A stretch of 64,000 nt of DNA from Elephas maximus indicus (GCF_024166365.1 NC_064822.1:104528823-104592822); one strand, 5' to 3'. Positions 1 to 11,656 are shown, counted from the first letter of the stretch. The notes: a model not told the origin generated them from the sequence alone. Program-made: numbers and translations.

Positions 1-330
1 TTGCTTGGCTCACTGATTTTAACAAATGTGAACCAACATTAAAAAATCAAGAAATGACACTTTAAAAATTCTGATTTAAAAAAAAAAAATTCTGACTTCT
101 GTCTCTTAAATAATTGGAAGATTGGCAGAGCTGGGAAACAAGGATCCATGGCTCTGTGGATAAGGTAGAATGTGCTCTAGAGGAAGACTAGTTCCTATCA
201 CTCAGGTAAGCACTTATACCCACCATTTATTGCATTTACATAGTCAGCCCAGCTGGGCATTTTAGTTTATGACCTGTGATCCAGCCCCTCACTACTACTC
301 CAATTTGGCACCATACTCATCTTGGCCTTC
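1..330. other. Intergenic, nothing recognised
   Basis: AT-rich non-coding sequence with a short A-run near 80. No repeat family, exon or RNA gene is recognised here. It ends at the target-site duplication of the first RTE copy. Confidence 0.5.
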
Positions 331-339
331 AGTCAGTTC

Positions 340-1849
340 TTGTTGTTGTTAGGTGCTGTCGAGTCGGTTCCAACTCATAGTGACCCTATATCCGGCAGAA
401 TGAAACACTGCCTGGTCCTGTGCCATCCTCATAACCTTCGTTATGCTTGAGCCCATTGTTGCAGCCATTGTGTCAATCTATCTCATTGAGAGTCTTCCTG
501 TCTTTCATTGATTCTGTACTTTAACAAGCATGATGTCCTTCTCCAGGGACTGGTCCCTTCTGATAACATGTCCAAAGTATTGTTGTAGGGGAAAAAAAAA
601 TCACAAAGTTTAGTAAAACAAAAAGTTTTATTCAGTATATGTTAAAAAAGACCAAAGTAGGGAACGGACAAGCATGCTGCTAGAGCCATGTCACCCCAGC
701 AGAGAAACAGTACAGAGTTATCAGTATATATTAACGTTACAAATGGGCAAAGCCATTGAAAGCTTCACCTTTTCACAGATTGGCTGGAAAGTGTGATTCT
801 ACATTTTGAATTGCCTTTCTTAACAATCACTGGTACAGTTTTCAGTAACAATGGTCAGGAGGGTCTTCCTTGATCCAACAATTTTTCTATTCACTAAATG
901 CTAATAGAAAAAGACGAGAGTGGAAGGTCTTTTGTGTTCTGTTTAATTGGTTTGTGTGAAAGGTTCCCTAAAAGATATTTTCCAAGATTGTCCTAGCTAT
1001 TATCTTTTTGTCTTGGGGCCCAGTTGATGTGTCCTTATGAGCCCAGCTCCAGCAGGGTCACATTCTCTATGCTCAAGGGCAGGGAATAATGGTTTCAATA
1101 TTATTTTCGAAATCAGTGAGATGAAGTCTTGCCATCCTTGGCTTCTAAGAAGCATTCTGGCTGTACTTCTTCCAAGACAGATTTCTTCATTTCTTTTGGC
1201 AGTCCATAGTATGTTCAATATTCTTCACTAACATCACAATTGGAAGTCATCAATTCTTTGATCTTTATTCATTGTCCAACTTTCCCATGCATAGGAGGTG
1301 ATTGAAAACACCATGGCTTGAGTCAGCTGTGCCTTGGTCCTTAAAGTGGCATCTGCTTTTTAACACATTAAAGAGGTCTTTTTCAGCAGATTTTCCCAAT
1401 ATAATATGTTGTTTGATTTTTGACTGCTGCTTCCATGGGCGTTGATTATGGACCTAAGTAAAATGAAACCCTTGACAACTTCATTTTCTCCATTTATCAT
1501 GATGTTGCTTATTGGTCCAGTTGTGAGGATTCATGTTTTCTTTATGTTCAGGTGTAATCCATACCAAAGGCTGTAGTCCTTGACCTTCATCAGTATATGC
1601 TTCAAGTCCTCTTCACTTTGAGCAAGCAAGTTGTGTCATCTGCATATCGTGGGTTGTTAATGAGTCTTCCTCCAATCCTGATGCTGCATTTTTCTTCATT
1701 TAGGCCAGTTTCTCAGATAATTTTCTCAGCATACAAATTGAATAAGTATGGTGACAGGATACACCCCTGATACACCCCTGACACACACCTTTCCTGACTT
1801 TGAATCACTCAGTATTCCCTTGTTCCATCTGAACGACTGCCTCTTGGTC
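340..1849 (-). mobile_element. RTE (BovB-type) LINE, 5'-truncated, split by a later insertion
   Basis: Minus-strand 3' part of an RTE-clade non-LTR retrotransposon. Its 3' end lies at 340, where the plus strand reads TTGTTGTTGTTAGGTGCTG, the reverse of the AfroSINE tail. It is flanked by 9-bp direct repeats, AGTCAGTTC (331-339) and AGTCAGCTC (1850-1858), with one mismatch; these look like a target-site duplication. The body is colinear with the longer copy at 4594-7776, except for unrelated DNA at about 584-1117. The reverse-transcriptase reading frame is broken. The family match is from memory of BovB/RTE; the copy is ancient and inactive. Confidence 0.8.
584..1117 (-). mobile_element. LTR-like insertion inside the RTE copy
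   Basis: DNA absent from the second RTE copy, which runs straight through this point (near 4833). Read on the minus strand it contains AATAAA (plus-strand TTTATT near 631) shortly before an end reading CCCCTACAACA, as expected for the R-U5 end of a retroviral LTR. The other end begins TGATTTCG on the minus strand. I could not find a clean target-site duplication and I do not recognise the family, so solo LTR is only the best guess. Confidence 0.4.
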
Positions 1850-1899
1850 AGTCAGCTCCTAGACCCTACCAAGTTCTTTCCACCTCAAGGCTCCAAATG

Positions 1900-2125
1900 T
1901 GCTGTTTTTCTTCCCAGATCTCTCCGTTCTCCCCTCCTTCCCACTCTCTTTTGGCTGGCTCTTTTCTCTCTCAGGTTTGAACTTAAATGTTATCTGCTCA
2001 GGGGCGTCTTGCCCTATTACCTTATCTAAAATAACTGATCTCCTTCATATTATTTATCATAAGTTGCCATAATTGTATTTATTTGTGTTTGTTTGCCTCG
2101 CCCTATAGGCATGAAAAAAACCCTT
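1900..2125 (+). mobile_element. L2 LINE 3'-end fragment
   Basis: Resembles the 3' end of the ancient mammalian L2 family: a stretch like TTAAATGTTATCTGCTCAGG, then TACCTTATCTAAAATA, then TTATTTGTGTTTGTTTGCC. It is heavily diverged. The rest of 1859-2453 holds nothing I recognise; the short open frame at 1748-2029 crosses the RTE/L2 junction and is not a gene. Confidence 0.55.
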
Positions 2126-2453
2126 CAGATTTCTTCCAAATCTATGTCTAATGTTCATAATCCTTTATAGTTTACAGAGTGCTGTGATATCATCTGACTC
2201 TCAGGACTGGTGACCATAGATTCTGCTTAGAGACTTATCATCATGCAAAATATACATATGTGTACAACTGAACTTTAAAAGGCAAAATACCAATAAATCA
2301 GTTCAGAACTGCACAATATAAGACAGGCTCAAGCTCAGAACAAAAAGAATCTAGAGGATTTCCTAGAGAAAGTAGTTTTAAGTCCAACAGCAATCCAAAG
2401 TATTATATAAACAAGTCCTTGAGCCTTTGTTTACCAATCCATTGGAAGCACAG

Positions 2454-2875
2454 TGTATTAATTTCCTGGGCTGCCATAACAAAGCACCACAGGTGAGTGG
2501 CTTTAAAATGACAGAAATTTATTGTCTTACATTTCTAGAGGCTAGTATTCTGAATTCAGGCTGTTAGTAGGACCATGTTCTCTCTGAAGGCTCTAGGAGA
2601 AGATCCTTTCTTGTTGATTCTGGCAGCCTCAGGCATTCTTTGGCTTGCAGCTGCAGCTTAACTCTGTCATCACACAGTTGCCTTCCCTCTGTCTGTCTCT
2701 CTGTCTCTTCTTTTTTATAGGACAACACTCAGATTGGATTAGGACCCAGCCTACTATGACCTCATGTTAACTGATAATGTCTTCAGAGACCCTATTTCCA
2801 AACAAGGTTATGTTCACAGGTAGTAGGGGCTAGGGCTTCAACATAAATTTGGGAGGACACAATTCAGTCCTAACA
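2454..2875 (-). mobile_element. ERVL-MaLR LTR (MLT1-type)
   Basis: On the plus strand it starts TGTATTAATTTCCTGGGCTG and ends with the pattern GGACACAATTCAGTCCTAACA. This is the reverse complement of the MLT1 LTR layout (TGTTATGG... to ...AGGAAACTAATACA). It includes the typical block around CCTATTTCCAAACAAGG. A solo LTR, old and diverged, with no internal viral genes alongside. Confidence 0.75.
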
Positions 2876-3061
2876 CTTTTCTTTCCAAGGCCTGTGCTTA
2901 GAATTGGTGAAGTCTTCTGTTTTACTGTGTTTATTCAAAAACACTACAGAAAAAGATAATTTACAACCTCTCTCGAAATTTACCAAATCTCCCTTTATCC
3001 AAATCCCAGTATTTCCAAGGCTTACCCAAATTCTGTCTTTTCTCAAGCCCTTTCCTGAAGG

Positions 3062-3273
3062 AGGAGCCCTGGTGGCACAGTAGTTAAGCACTTGGCTACT
3101 AACCAAAAGGTCGGCAGTTTGAACCCACCCAGCCACTCTATGGAAGAAAGACGTGGCAGTCTGGTTCCAAAAAGATTTACAGTCTTGAAAATCCTATGGG
3201 GCAGTTCTACTCTGTCCTATAGGGTTACTATGAGTCAAAATTGAGTCAATGGCAATGGGTTTGGGTTTTTGGG
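3062..3273 (+). mobile_element. AfroSINE, long subtype
   Basis: tRNA-derived afrotherian SINE: starts AGGAGCCCTGGTGGCAC, has the GTCGGCAGTTTGAACCC (B-box-like) region, the extra block with GAAGAAAGACGTGGCAGTC, and the tail GGCAATGGGTTTGGG. It is bounded by 9-bp direct repeats TCCTGAAGG at 3053-3061 and 3274-3282. Confidence 0.9.
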
Positions 3274-3282
3274 TCCTGAAGG

Positions 3283-3719
3283 GAATTCCATCTTATTAAA
3301 ACCATATCCACTTGAATATTTTAGTGGGCAGTGAACAATTAATCATATACACATGCTGTCTGGTGACGTTCATTTTCCTGACCTGTTATTCAAACCTTTC
3401 TTATTGTTTGACTTCACCTTCATTTATGTCTTTTCTCTTTTCCCCTCCTCTTGGAGCGCTGAAACATGTCTTTGGTTTCTAATTTGACTCCCTCTTTCTG
3501 ACACCAAAACTTAATCAAGTGAGGTTCTTATAATAAATACTCAAGCAAAGTTTGTGGATTTGATCTGCCTAGGAGATTAGTTAAACATCCTTAGGAAAAG
3601 GGCCACCTTGACTGTAAATTTCAATGTCTTCAACAAAGGGAATAGGACTTAACCAAGACTGAGCCTCTACTAAGTGGTAAACACCAACTGATATTTTACG
3701 TAGAGTAATTTCTTCAACA
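3283..3719. other. Intergenic, nothing recognised
   Basis: No repeat family or gene recognised between the AfroSINE and the MIR. Confidence 0.4.
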
Positions 3720-3895
3720 TCCCAAGGACTCTACCAAACAAGCTTTATTTTTTTATTTTTACAGGTGAGGAATCAGTTCAAAGAGATTAAGTAACTTGTA
3801 CAAGAGTATACAATAATAAGTGGTGGAGCTGGGATTAGAACCCACCCTGTCTGACTCCAAAGCTTCCCTTTTTCCCATTATTCCACTGTTGTGTC
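3720..3895 (+). mobile_element. MIR SINE
   Basis: Contains the MIR core order: a TTTACAGGTGAGGAATC-like block, then GATTAAGTAACTTGT, then GTGGAGCTGGGATTAGAACCC and TGTCTGACTCCAAAGC. An ancient mammalian tRNA-derived SINE fragment. Confidence 0.8.
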
Positions 3896-4582
3896 TTAGT
3901 GGATTATATTCTCTCACCCCATTGTTCTCCCACATTGTTCAGATACTCAGAGTAACAGAGTTAAAGCGTGAACTTCGATATTCTTGAGATTCCTGGCACC
4001 CTCTCATCTGTATCTAAAGGCTCACTGTTTTGCTCCTCCTTGTGGGGCCACCTTTGAGCTCCTGAACGATAAAGACGTATTGCTGAACAGCACCTTGAGA
4101 GCAACAGACAGGAGACTCAGGGGGCACCCACTCCCAGAGGTGACTGGGGCAGTGTTCTTGTGGGGAATAGGAAAAGTTGTCCCTTTCTTTAAATGAAGAT
4201 TTCAGATCATGGGTTATTTTAATTTACTTTTTGTTAACCTACAGGTCCTAATTTTCCCACAGAAAACACAATAAGTACAGAAAAATTCCTGCTGAGTCTA
4301 AGACTACCTTCAGAATAGTTTTGTTCCAGGGACTTCCTAGGTGTTCAGGTATTGCTCATCTGGCTGAGTGAAAATAACTACAGGCTATAAATCATCTTCC
4401 TTCTCTCTGATGGAAGTAGCACCAGTTCCTAGAAATAGACCAGAGGAATTGCCTTCTTGTCTAGGGTACCAGGGAAGCTGGAAAACCAGTGTTCCTTTTA
4501 GGCAAGACCTCCTGGATCTGAGAACTTGTTGTTGTTGTCGGGGGGAAGGAGAAGGGTCTGAGAGATTCTGTTTCTTTGATCC
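3896..4582. other. Intergenic, nothing recognised
   Basis: No gene, RNA or clear repeat seen. Open frames of 70-79 codons at 3984 and 4368 have no recognisable domains and no conserved features. Confidence 0.4.
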
Positions 4583-4593
4583 TACCCATCTTT

Positions 4594-7500
4594 GTTGTTG
4601 TTGTTAGGTGCTGTCAAGTCTGTTCCAACTTGTAGTGACAGAACAAAATACTGCCCACTCCTGTACCATCCTCACAATTGTTATATTTGAGCCCATTTTC
4701 AAAATCAGTGCGTCAATCCATATCGTTGAGGATCTTCCTTTTTTTTTTTTTTTTTTTTTGCTGACCCTTACTCTATGAAGCATGATGTCCTTCTCCAGAG
4801 ACTAATCCCTCCTGATAATGTGTCCAAAGTATGAGAGATGAAGTCTTGCCACGCTCGCTTCCAAGGAGCGTTCTGGCTGTACTTCTACCAAGACAGATTT
4901 GTTCCTTCTTCTGATAGTCCATGGTATATTCAATATTCTTTGCCAACACCATAATTCAAAGGCATCAATTCTTTTTCAATCTTCTTTATTCATTGTCCAG
5001 CTTTTGCATGCATATGAGGCAATTGAAAATACCAGGTGTACCTTGGGTCACCTGTTCGCGTCAGGTGTACCTTAGTCTTAAAAGTGGTATCTTTGCTTTT
5101 TAACACTTTAAAGAGGCCTTTTGTAGCAGATTTGCCCAATGCAATGCGTCATTTGATTTCTTGACTGCTGCTTCTGTGGCCGTTGGTTGTGGATCCAAGT
5201 AAAACGAAATCCTTGACAACTTCCATCTTTTCTCCATTTATCATAATGTTCCTTATTGGTCCAGTTGTGAGGATTCTTGTTTTCTTTATGTTCAGGTGTA
5301 ATCCGTACTGAAGGCTGTAGTCCTTGATTCTCATCAGTAAATGCCTCAAGTCATCTCCACTTTCAACAAGCAAGGTTGTATCATCTGCATAACGCAGGTT
5401 GTTAGTGAGTCTTGCTCCAATCCTGATGCCCCATTCTTCTTCATATGGTCTACCTTCTCAGATTATTTGCTCAGTATACAGAATGAGTAAGTATGGTAAA
5501 AGGATACAACCCTGACACACACCTTTCCTGATTTTAAAGCACGCAGTAACCTCCTTGTTCTGTTCAAATGACTGCCTCTTAGTCTTTGTACAGGTTCCTC
5601 ATGAGCACAATTAAGTGTTGTGGAATTCCCATTCTTTGGACTGTTATCCATAATTTTCATGATCCACGCTCCATAAAACATCTTAAAACGTAAATACCAT
5701 AAAAGGTAAACATCTTTCTGGTATTCTCTGCTTTCAGCCAGGATCTATCTGACATCAGCAATGATATTCCTCATTCCACATCCTCTTTGAATCCAGCGTG
5801 AATTTCTGGCAGTTCCCTGTCGATGTACTGCTGCAACCATTTTTGAATGGTCTTCAACAAAATTTTTATTTGCATGTAATATTAATAATATTGTTCCATA
5901 ACTTCCGCACTCTGTTGGATCATCTTTCTTTGGAACGGGCACAAGTATGGGTCTCTTCTAGTCCGTTGGCCAGGTAGCTGTCTTCCAAATTTCTTGGCAT
6001 AGATGAGTGAGTGCTTCCAGTGTTGCATCCGTTTGTTGAAACACCTCAACTGGTGTTCTGTCAATTCCAGGAGCCTTGTTTTTTGCCAGTATCTTCAGTG
6101 CATCTTGGACTTCTTCCTTCAATATCACCAGTTCTTGATCATATGCTTCCTCCTGAAATGGTTGAACATCAACCAATTCTTTTTGGTACAGTGACTCTGC
6201 ATGTTCCTTCCATCTTCCATTGATGCTTCCTGCATTATTCAGTGTTTTGCCCCTAGAATTCTTCAATATCGTGACTTGAGGCTTGAATTTTTTTCTTCAG
6301 TTCTTTCAGCTTGAGAAACACTGAGCGTGTTCTTCACTTTGGGTTTTCTAAGTCCAGATCTTTGCGCATTTCATTATAATACTTGGTCTTCTCAAACTGC
6401 CCTTTGAAATCTTCTGTTCAGCTCTTTCACGTCATCATTTCTTCCTTTTACTTTAGCAACTTGACATTCAATAGCAAGTTTCAGAGTTTTTTCTGGCATC
6501 CATTTTGGTCTTTCCTGTTTTTTTAATGACGTTTTGCTTTCTTCATGTATAATATACTTGATGTCATCCCAAAACTCATCTGATCTTTGGTCATTAGCAT
6601 TCAATGCATCAAATCTATTTTTGAAATGGTCTCTAAAATCAGATGAAATATATTCAACTTCAACTTGCATATGAGCAATTGATGGTTTGTTCCACAGTGG
6701 CCCCTGGCCTTGTTCTAACTGATGATATTGAGCTTCTCCATTGTCTCATCCTACAGATGTAGTCAGTTTGATTCCAGTGTATTCCATCTGGTAAGGTCCA
6801 CATGTGTAGTTGCTGTTTGTGTTGTTGAAAAAAGGTATTTGCAATGAATAAGTCGGTCTTACAAAATTCTATCATGCAATCTCCTGTGTTGTTTCTATCA
6901 CCAAGTTCGCATTTTCCAACTACTAATTCTTCGTTGTTTACAACTTTTGCATTCCAATCACCAGTAATCATCAATACATCTTGATTACATGTTTGATCAA
7001 CTTCAGACTGCAGAAATTGGCGAAAATTCTCAATTTCTTCATCTTTGGCATTAATGGTTGGTGAGCAAATATGAATAATAATCCTATTAACTGTTCTTCT
7101 TTGTAGGCATGTGGATATTATCCTATTACTGACAGTGTTGTACTTCAGAATGAATCTTGAAATGTTCTTTTTTAATGATAAATGCAGTGTCATTCCTCTT
7201 CAATTTGTCATTCTCGGCAAAGTAGACCATATGATTGTCTATTTCAAAATGGCTAATACCAGTCCGTTTCAGCTCACTAATGCCTAGGATATTGATCTTT
7301 ACGTATTCCATTTAATTTTTGGTGACTTCCAATTTTCCTAGATTCATACTTAGTACATACCATGTTTTGATTATTAATGGATGTTTGCAGCTGTTTCTTC
7401 TCATTTTGAGTCATGCCACATCAGCAAATGAAGGTCCCAAAAGCTTTACTCCATCCATGTCATTAAGGATGACTCTGCTTGGAGGAGGCAGCTCTTCTTT

Positions 7501-7776
7501 AGTCATATTTTGAATGCCTTCCAGCCTGAGGGGCTTATCTTCCGGCGCTGTTTCAGACAGTGTTCTGCTGCTATTCATAAGGTTTTCAGTGGTCAATCTT
7601 TCTTGGAAGTAGACTTCTGGGCCCTTCTTCCTACTCTGTCTTAGTCTAGAAGCTCAACTGAAATCTGTCCACCATGGGTGACCCTGTTAATATTGGAAAT
7701 ACCGATGGCATAGCTTCCTGCACCACAGCAACATGCAAGCCACCACAGAAGGACAAACTGACAGACGAATAGTGGT
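4594..7776 (-). mobile_element. RTE (BovB-type) LINE, near full length, inactive
   Basis: About 3.2 kb minus-strand RTE-clade retrotransposon, close to the usual RTE/BovB length. Direct repeats TACCCATCTTT (4583-4593) and TACCTATCTTT (7777-7787), one mismatch, mark the target site. The plus strand at 7638-7776 matches, in reverse, the 5' region I remember for BovB. The 3' end carries the GTTGTTGTTAGGTGCTG motif shared with AfroSINEs. A T-run at 4738-4759 is probably a later expansion. It is the likely partner family that mobilised AfroSINEs, by analogy with other LINE/SINE pairs that share a 3' tail. Confidence 0.85.
5149..7311 (-). pseudogene. Broken RTE endonuclease/reverse-transcriptase ORF
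   Basis: Remnant of the single RTE protein, read on the minus strand. The N-terminal part (7126-7311) starts with the INILGISELK-type block of the APE endonuclease. The next piece (6660-7193) holds GDWNAKV and NQTDYI, typical of APE endonuclease cores. Later pieces (5958-6266 and 5149-5373) hold NKAPGID and LNIKKT-type reverse-transcriptase blocks. The pieces lie in different frames with stops between them, so no full protein can be made. Known role in the family: nicking and target-primed reverse transcription of its own RNA and of partner SINEs. Confidence 0.8.
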
Positions 7777-7860
7777 ACCTATCTTTAACTCCTCCAAAAA
7801 ATATTTGAGAGAATAATCATAATGAAAGATTGGCTGAGATAGCAGGGGGAATTGTGAAAT

Positions 7861-8420
7861 CTTGGACTCTGGAATGGAGCTGGAACTTAGAAGTCAGAAG
7901 ATCTACCTGTTCATTCTTCATGAAATGTATGGCATTTGCTGGACTATTGTTGGTCCTTGTTCATCACTAGAAAGTGGACTGCAATGTTCTTCCCCACCCT
8001 TTTCTGGGCCCTCTGAAGGTTTGAGGAATGAGGCTGCTGTCATTTCTGGACAGCAGTCCTTCAACCAGTTACTTTTTTCTAAATTCTCTGAGTTGCTTTG
8101 CCCAAGGCTTCTTACCACTCCAGCCACCTCTTGGAGGAAGCTCTGTTGTCTGTCCATGTCCTTGTTGAAATGAGGTGCCCAGAGCTGGGTAACAGATTGC
8201 ATAGTAGAATGTCCATTGAAGAGGATAGTGGAAACACTCATCTGCCCAGCTTTGAGTGCTGTTGTGTTGAAGGAATGCCTAAAGTGACATCTGCCTATTC
8301 TGGCAGCTGGGTCACACTTTGGCTGATACTGTGCATTCACTTGGTCTGTGTGAGCCAGCAGGAGTGCCTGCATGCCAGTATCATGAGACACTAGAGCTGG
8401 GCCAGAGGGAGACTGAAGGA
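7861..8420 (+). mobile_element. Possible ancient CR1/L3-like LINE fragment (with a 157-codon antisense open frame)
   Basis: The plus strand has an order of short blocks that reminds me of CR1/L3 3' regions: CTTGTTGAAATGAGGTGCCCAG, later CAGCTGGGTCACACTTTGGC. I cannot confirm this. The minus strand is open for 157 codons (7918-8391), without any domain I recognise, and two overlapping plus-strand frames are also open. No splice context or conserved motif was found, so I do not call a gene. Confidence 0.3.
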
Positions 8421-8609
8421 TCTTCTTTATGAATAATCTTTAGATACCTTTCCATCCACCTCCATTTGATGTTGACCACCTTCCTAGTCTCTTCCTGAGG
8501 TGCCTTAGAGCTTTGGGCCTGGGCTTAGTCTGAAAGCGGAAAGGGTAGTGGAGGGGTAAGCATTTCTAGTTTTCAAAGTTAAAAGTTTGAATCTCCACCG
8601 TTGGCCAAA

Positions 8610-8990
8610 ATTAATTCTTTGAATATTTACTGAGTGCGATGCATGCACTAAGCACCAAGCTATATACTGATGGCACAGTGGTAAGCAAGATACACATAGA
8701 GTTTATAACATCTGGTGGGGAAGAAATGTATTAATTAAATAATAAACAAATGTATAATTATAAAATATGATAAATGCTATGAGAGAAAAGTAGAAGGTTC
8801 TATGAAAATAATGGGTAATCTGACCTACTCTGACCAAGTCTCTAAGTCCCTGAAGAGGTGACATTTGGGTTTCTGTCACTGAAGGAAGAGTATGAGTTAA
8901 CTGGGCAAGGGAGGTGGTGACGGTTTTGGCTAGAGAAAGTATTAGGAAGAGGGAACAGTGTGTTTGAAGGCCCCAGGCAGGAATAAGTTG
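8610..8990 (+). mobile_element. Ancient L2-class LINE fragment (tentative)
   Basis: Contains TGAATATTTACTGAGTGCG, CACTAAGCACC and later GAAGAGGTGACATTTGGG and AAGGCCCCAGGCAGG. That series of blocks is common in old mammalian LINE (L2-type) remnants. The family is named from memory and may be wrong. Confidence 0.4.
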
Positions 8991-9970
8991 ATGAGCTTGA
9001 TACATCAGAGCCAGACACAGTAACATACAACAAGCTGTCAGATGAGAGATAGGTTGGTCAGTTGGGAGGTGAGTGGGGTAGGACGTTTATTTCAATTTGT
9101 GGATCAGAGGGCAGAGAGGAAAATGCTGGCCTTAGCAACACAATGACATCAGTATCTGCATGATGATGCCCACTTCAGCAGCTGGTTATTGACTTTGTAT
9201 TGATATTGAATTTAGATTGAACTGGCATCATTCTCCCTTACTACAGGGTTGACCCCAGGGCCATGTTTTTATCTGCCTGTCCTACCCTGGGGGAAGTACC
9301 TGCAAGGCGGGAGCTGAGGCCAAGAAGCTCCTTGGGTGTGCAGTTTCCTGTGGCTGCTTGATTCACAATGGCCTAGCGCGAGGCCTGGTTGCCTTCGGGA
9401 ACAGACATAACAACAAGTGGCAAGCATGGGAATGCCTGGCGTGCCAGGTCAGTCACTTCCTCTTTGTTGCACATCTTCTTAGGCTCAGTCCCAAGGTGAC
9501 AGCTAGGGCAGAGTTCACAAATCTGAGCTCAGCACTCCTGGATGGAGAACTCCTTGTCAGTGGTGCCATCTGCAGGGCATTAAGGAATTTGCCAGGAGTC
9601 GGATATGTTCAGGAGGGAAAAAATGGCATCTCCAGGTAAGATGTTCCTCCCTCTTCCTTTTTCCCTTCTCCCTTGCTCAATTCTCTTAGTCTGAGCATGC
9701 CCCTAAATTACAACCCTGGCCCTCCATAGGACTGAAAACCCCTGTTCCCTCTGGTCTTGTGGCAGACAGTATCTATGGTAGTATCTATGGTCCTACAATG
9801 CAGGGCACAAGTTGTAGCATCATTTCCTTTCTTCCCTGCCAATTAATCCTTTCATCTGTACCATGAGGCACTGGGCTTCTCCCATTTTAACATGATCTCA
9901 AGGAGGTTAAGAATGCTGGATTGTGAAGGCATTTAGGCATTCTGTTTTTTGTTTTTTAAAGGTGACTAGA
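8991..9970. other. Intergenic, no gene recognised
   Basis: Non-repetitive as far as I can see. A 93-codon plus-strand frame (9358-9639) ends next to a splice-donor-like CAG|GTAAGA (GT at 9636-9637). The product has no known domain, so it is not called as coding. Confidence 0.4.
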
Positions 9971-9978
9971 TGTAAATT

Positions 9979-10150
9979 GGAAACCCTGGTGGCGTAGTGG
10001 TTAAGAGCTATGGCTACTAACCAAAAGGTTGGCAGTTCGAATCCACCAGGCACTCCCTTGGAAACCCTATGGGGAAGTTCTACTCTGTCTTATGGGATCC
10101 CTATGAGTTGGAATCGACTCAATGGCAATGGGCTTGGTTTTTTTTTTAGG
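9979..10150 (+). mobile_element. AfroSINE
   Basis: Full-length copy from GGAAACCCTGGTGGCG to GGCAATGGGCTTGG plus a T-run. Flanking TGTAAATT at 9971-9978 and 10152-10159 is the target-site duplication. Confidence 0.9.
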
Positions 10151-10159
10151 TGTAAATTG

Positions 10160-11265
10160 AAGGTGTTGATGAGTTATCTTTATCTTCATTCTAAATAAAC
10201 TGTCTATGGGCTTTTTCTTATTTTCTGTTTCTTTTCTGAAGAAATGGCCCACACTTCCTTTGAAGTGGCTCTGATGTCCAGCTTTGCCAAGTTGTCAAGC
10301 CCTTGGGTGCCTCACCAAGCTTACACATTTATCTCTAAGCTCATAGATCCTTCCAGCCTTGATTACCCTCCTTGCCACACAGCTCTGAAAAAGGCAGAAT
10401 GGAAATCTGTGGCACAAAAGGGAAAACAGACTCAGAAGATTAAGGGGGCCTGACTAGTGACAGAACCAAAGACCAGGTGTCTCTCTCTGTCCCCTGGGCC
10501 TTTTCACCCTGAGACCTGCCATCTCAGGAGGTGCTGAAAGAGGTGTGGGCCTGGAAAGAGAGTAAGTTTTATAAAGCACTAGGGTTTAATGTTTATGTAG
10601 AAGAAAACGATAAAGAATCTGGCTTAAGAGGCAAAGAAGTACTATTTATTTTTAGGTCCTTTGGAACATTCTGTGGGCCGTAAGAATTACCAGGCACTGT
10701 GCTTGCTGGAGTCGACAGCAATGAGTTGTGCTTGCTGGTGGGGCAGAGATAAAGATAATAAGACCCTGATGTCCTCCTAAAAGAGTGCTCACTGGCATTT
10801 CCTGGCTGCCTTCGCATCTCATTATAGCTAACTTCTACCTGCCCCCACCCCCAAACGCCATTCTTAGTATCTGGTGTCATCAAAGTCTTTGACTTGTAAC
10901 TGTTGTCATCTTGACGTATAAGCCAGTTGGGAACAGAGGGAAATACTGAATGCGAGCAGCAAGTTGGATCGGTAACCAAATAATTCAGGAGAGGTGCAGA
11001 CGGGAGGTGTCCTAAAAGGAGGGTAGCTTAAAAGGCAACCAAAAATATTGCAATTCAGGTTTGAACTGTAGAAAATGGAAAACCTTTTCCCTCTAAACTA
11101 CAGGTTTCCTTTTGATTTTTAAATGAAATATTTCAAGCATACAGAAAAATGAATAACAGTAGCATCCTATTAAATATAAATATTAAACTTTAGTGTTTTG
11201 TGTGTAACTCCTGGTGATTCTCACCTCCTGCCATTATGTAGTTTCCTCCCACATTAAATACGACT
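10160..11265. other. Intergenic, no gene recognised
   Basis: No repeat or gene identified with confidence. A 128-codon minus-strand frame (10593-10979) has no recognisable domain. Sequence near 11120-11180 (ATATTTCAAGCATACAG) resembles the 3' region of old L1 elements. Confidence 0.35.
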
Positions 11266-11269
11266 GATA

Positions 11270-11656
11270 TATGTGACAACCAGGATAGTGTGACTTTCAA
11301 AGTTAGGTCATAAAAGACATTGGGCTTCCACCCTGTTCTCTCTTGGATCACTCACTCTGGGGGAAGCTAGCTGCCATGTCATGAGAACAGTCAGCAGCCT
11401 TATGGGGAGGGCTATATGGTGAAGAACTAAGGCCATGTGCCAACAAACAGCACAAACTTGTCAAGCATGTGAGCCATCTTGGAAGCATACCCTCCAGCCC
11501 CAAACTTTGAGATAACTGCAACCTTATGTGAACCCCCAAGATAGAAACACCCAGGTAAGTTGCTCCCGAATTCTGATCCACAGAAACTAGTTGGTTATTG
11601 TTTTAAGTCACACACTTTTGGGGTAATTTGTTATGCAGCAATAGGTAACTTAAAGT
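11270..11656 (+). mobile_element. ERVL-MaLR LTR (MLT1-type)
   Basis: Matches the MLT1 pattern: GGTCATAAAAGACATTGGGC, GCTGCCATGTCATGAG, then the 3' end TTTTGGGGTAATTTGTTATG with CAGCAATAGGTAACT. A solo LTR fragment. Confidence 0.7.

Noticed and set aside
10019-10050. tRNA gene suggested by a TTCGAATCC-type B box
   Set aside because: The box belongs to the tRNA-derived head of an AfroSINE, and the same motif recurs in every copy; no cloverleaf could be formed.
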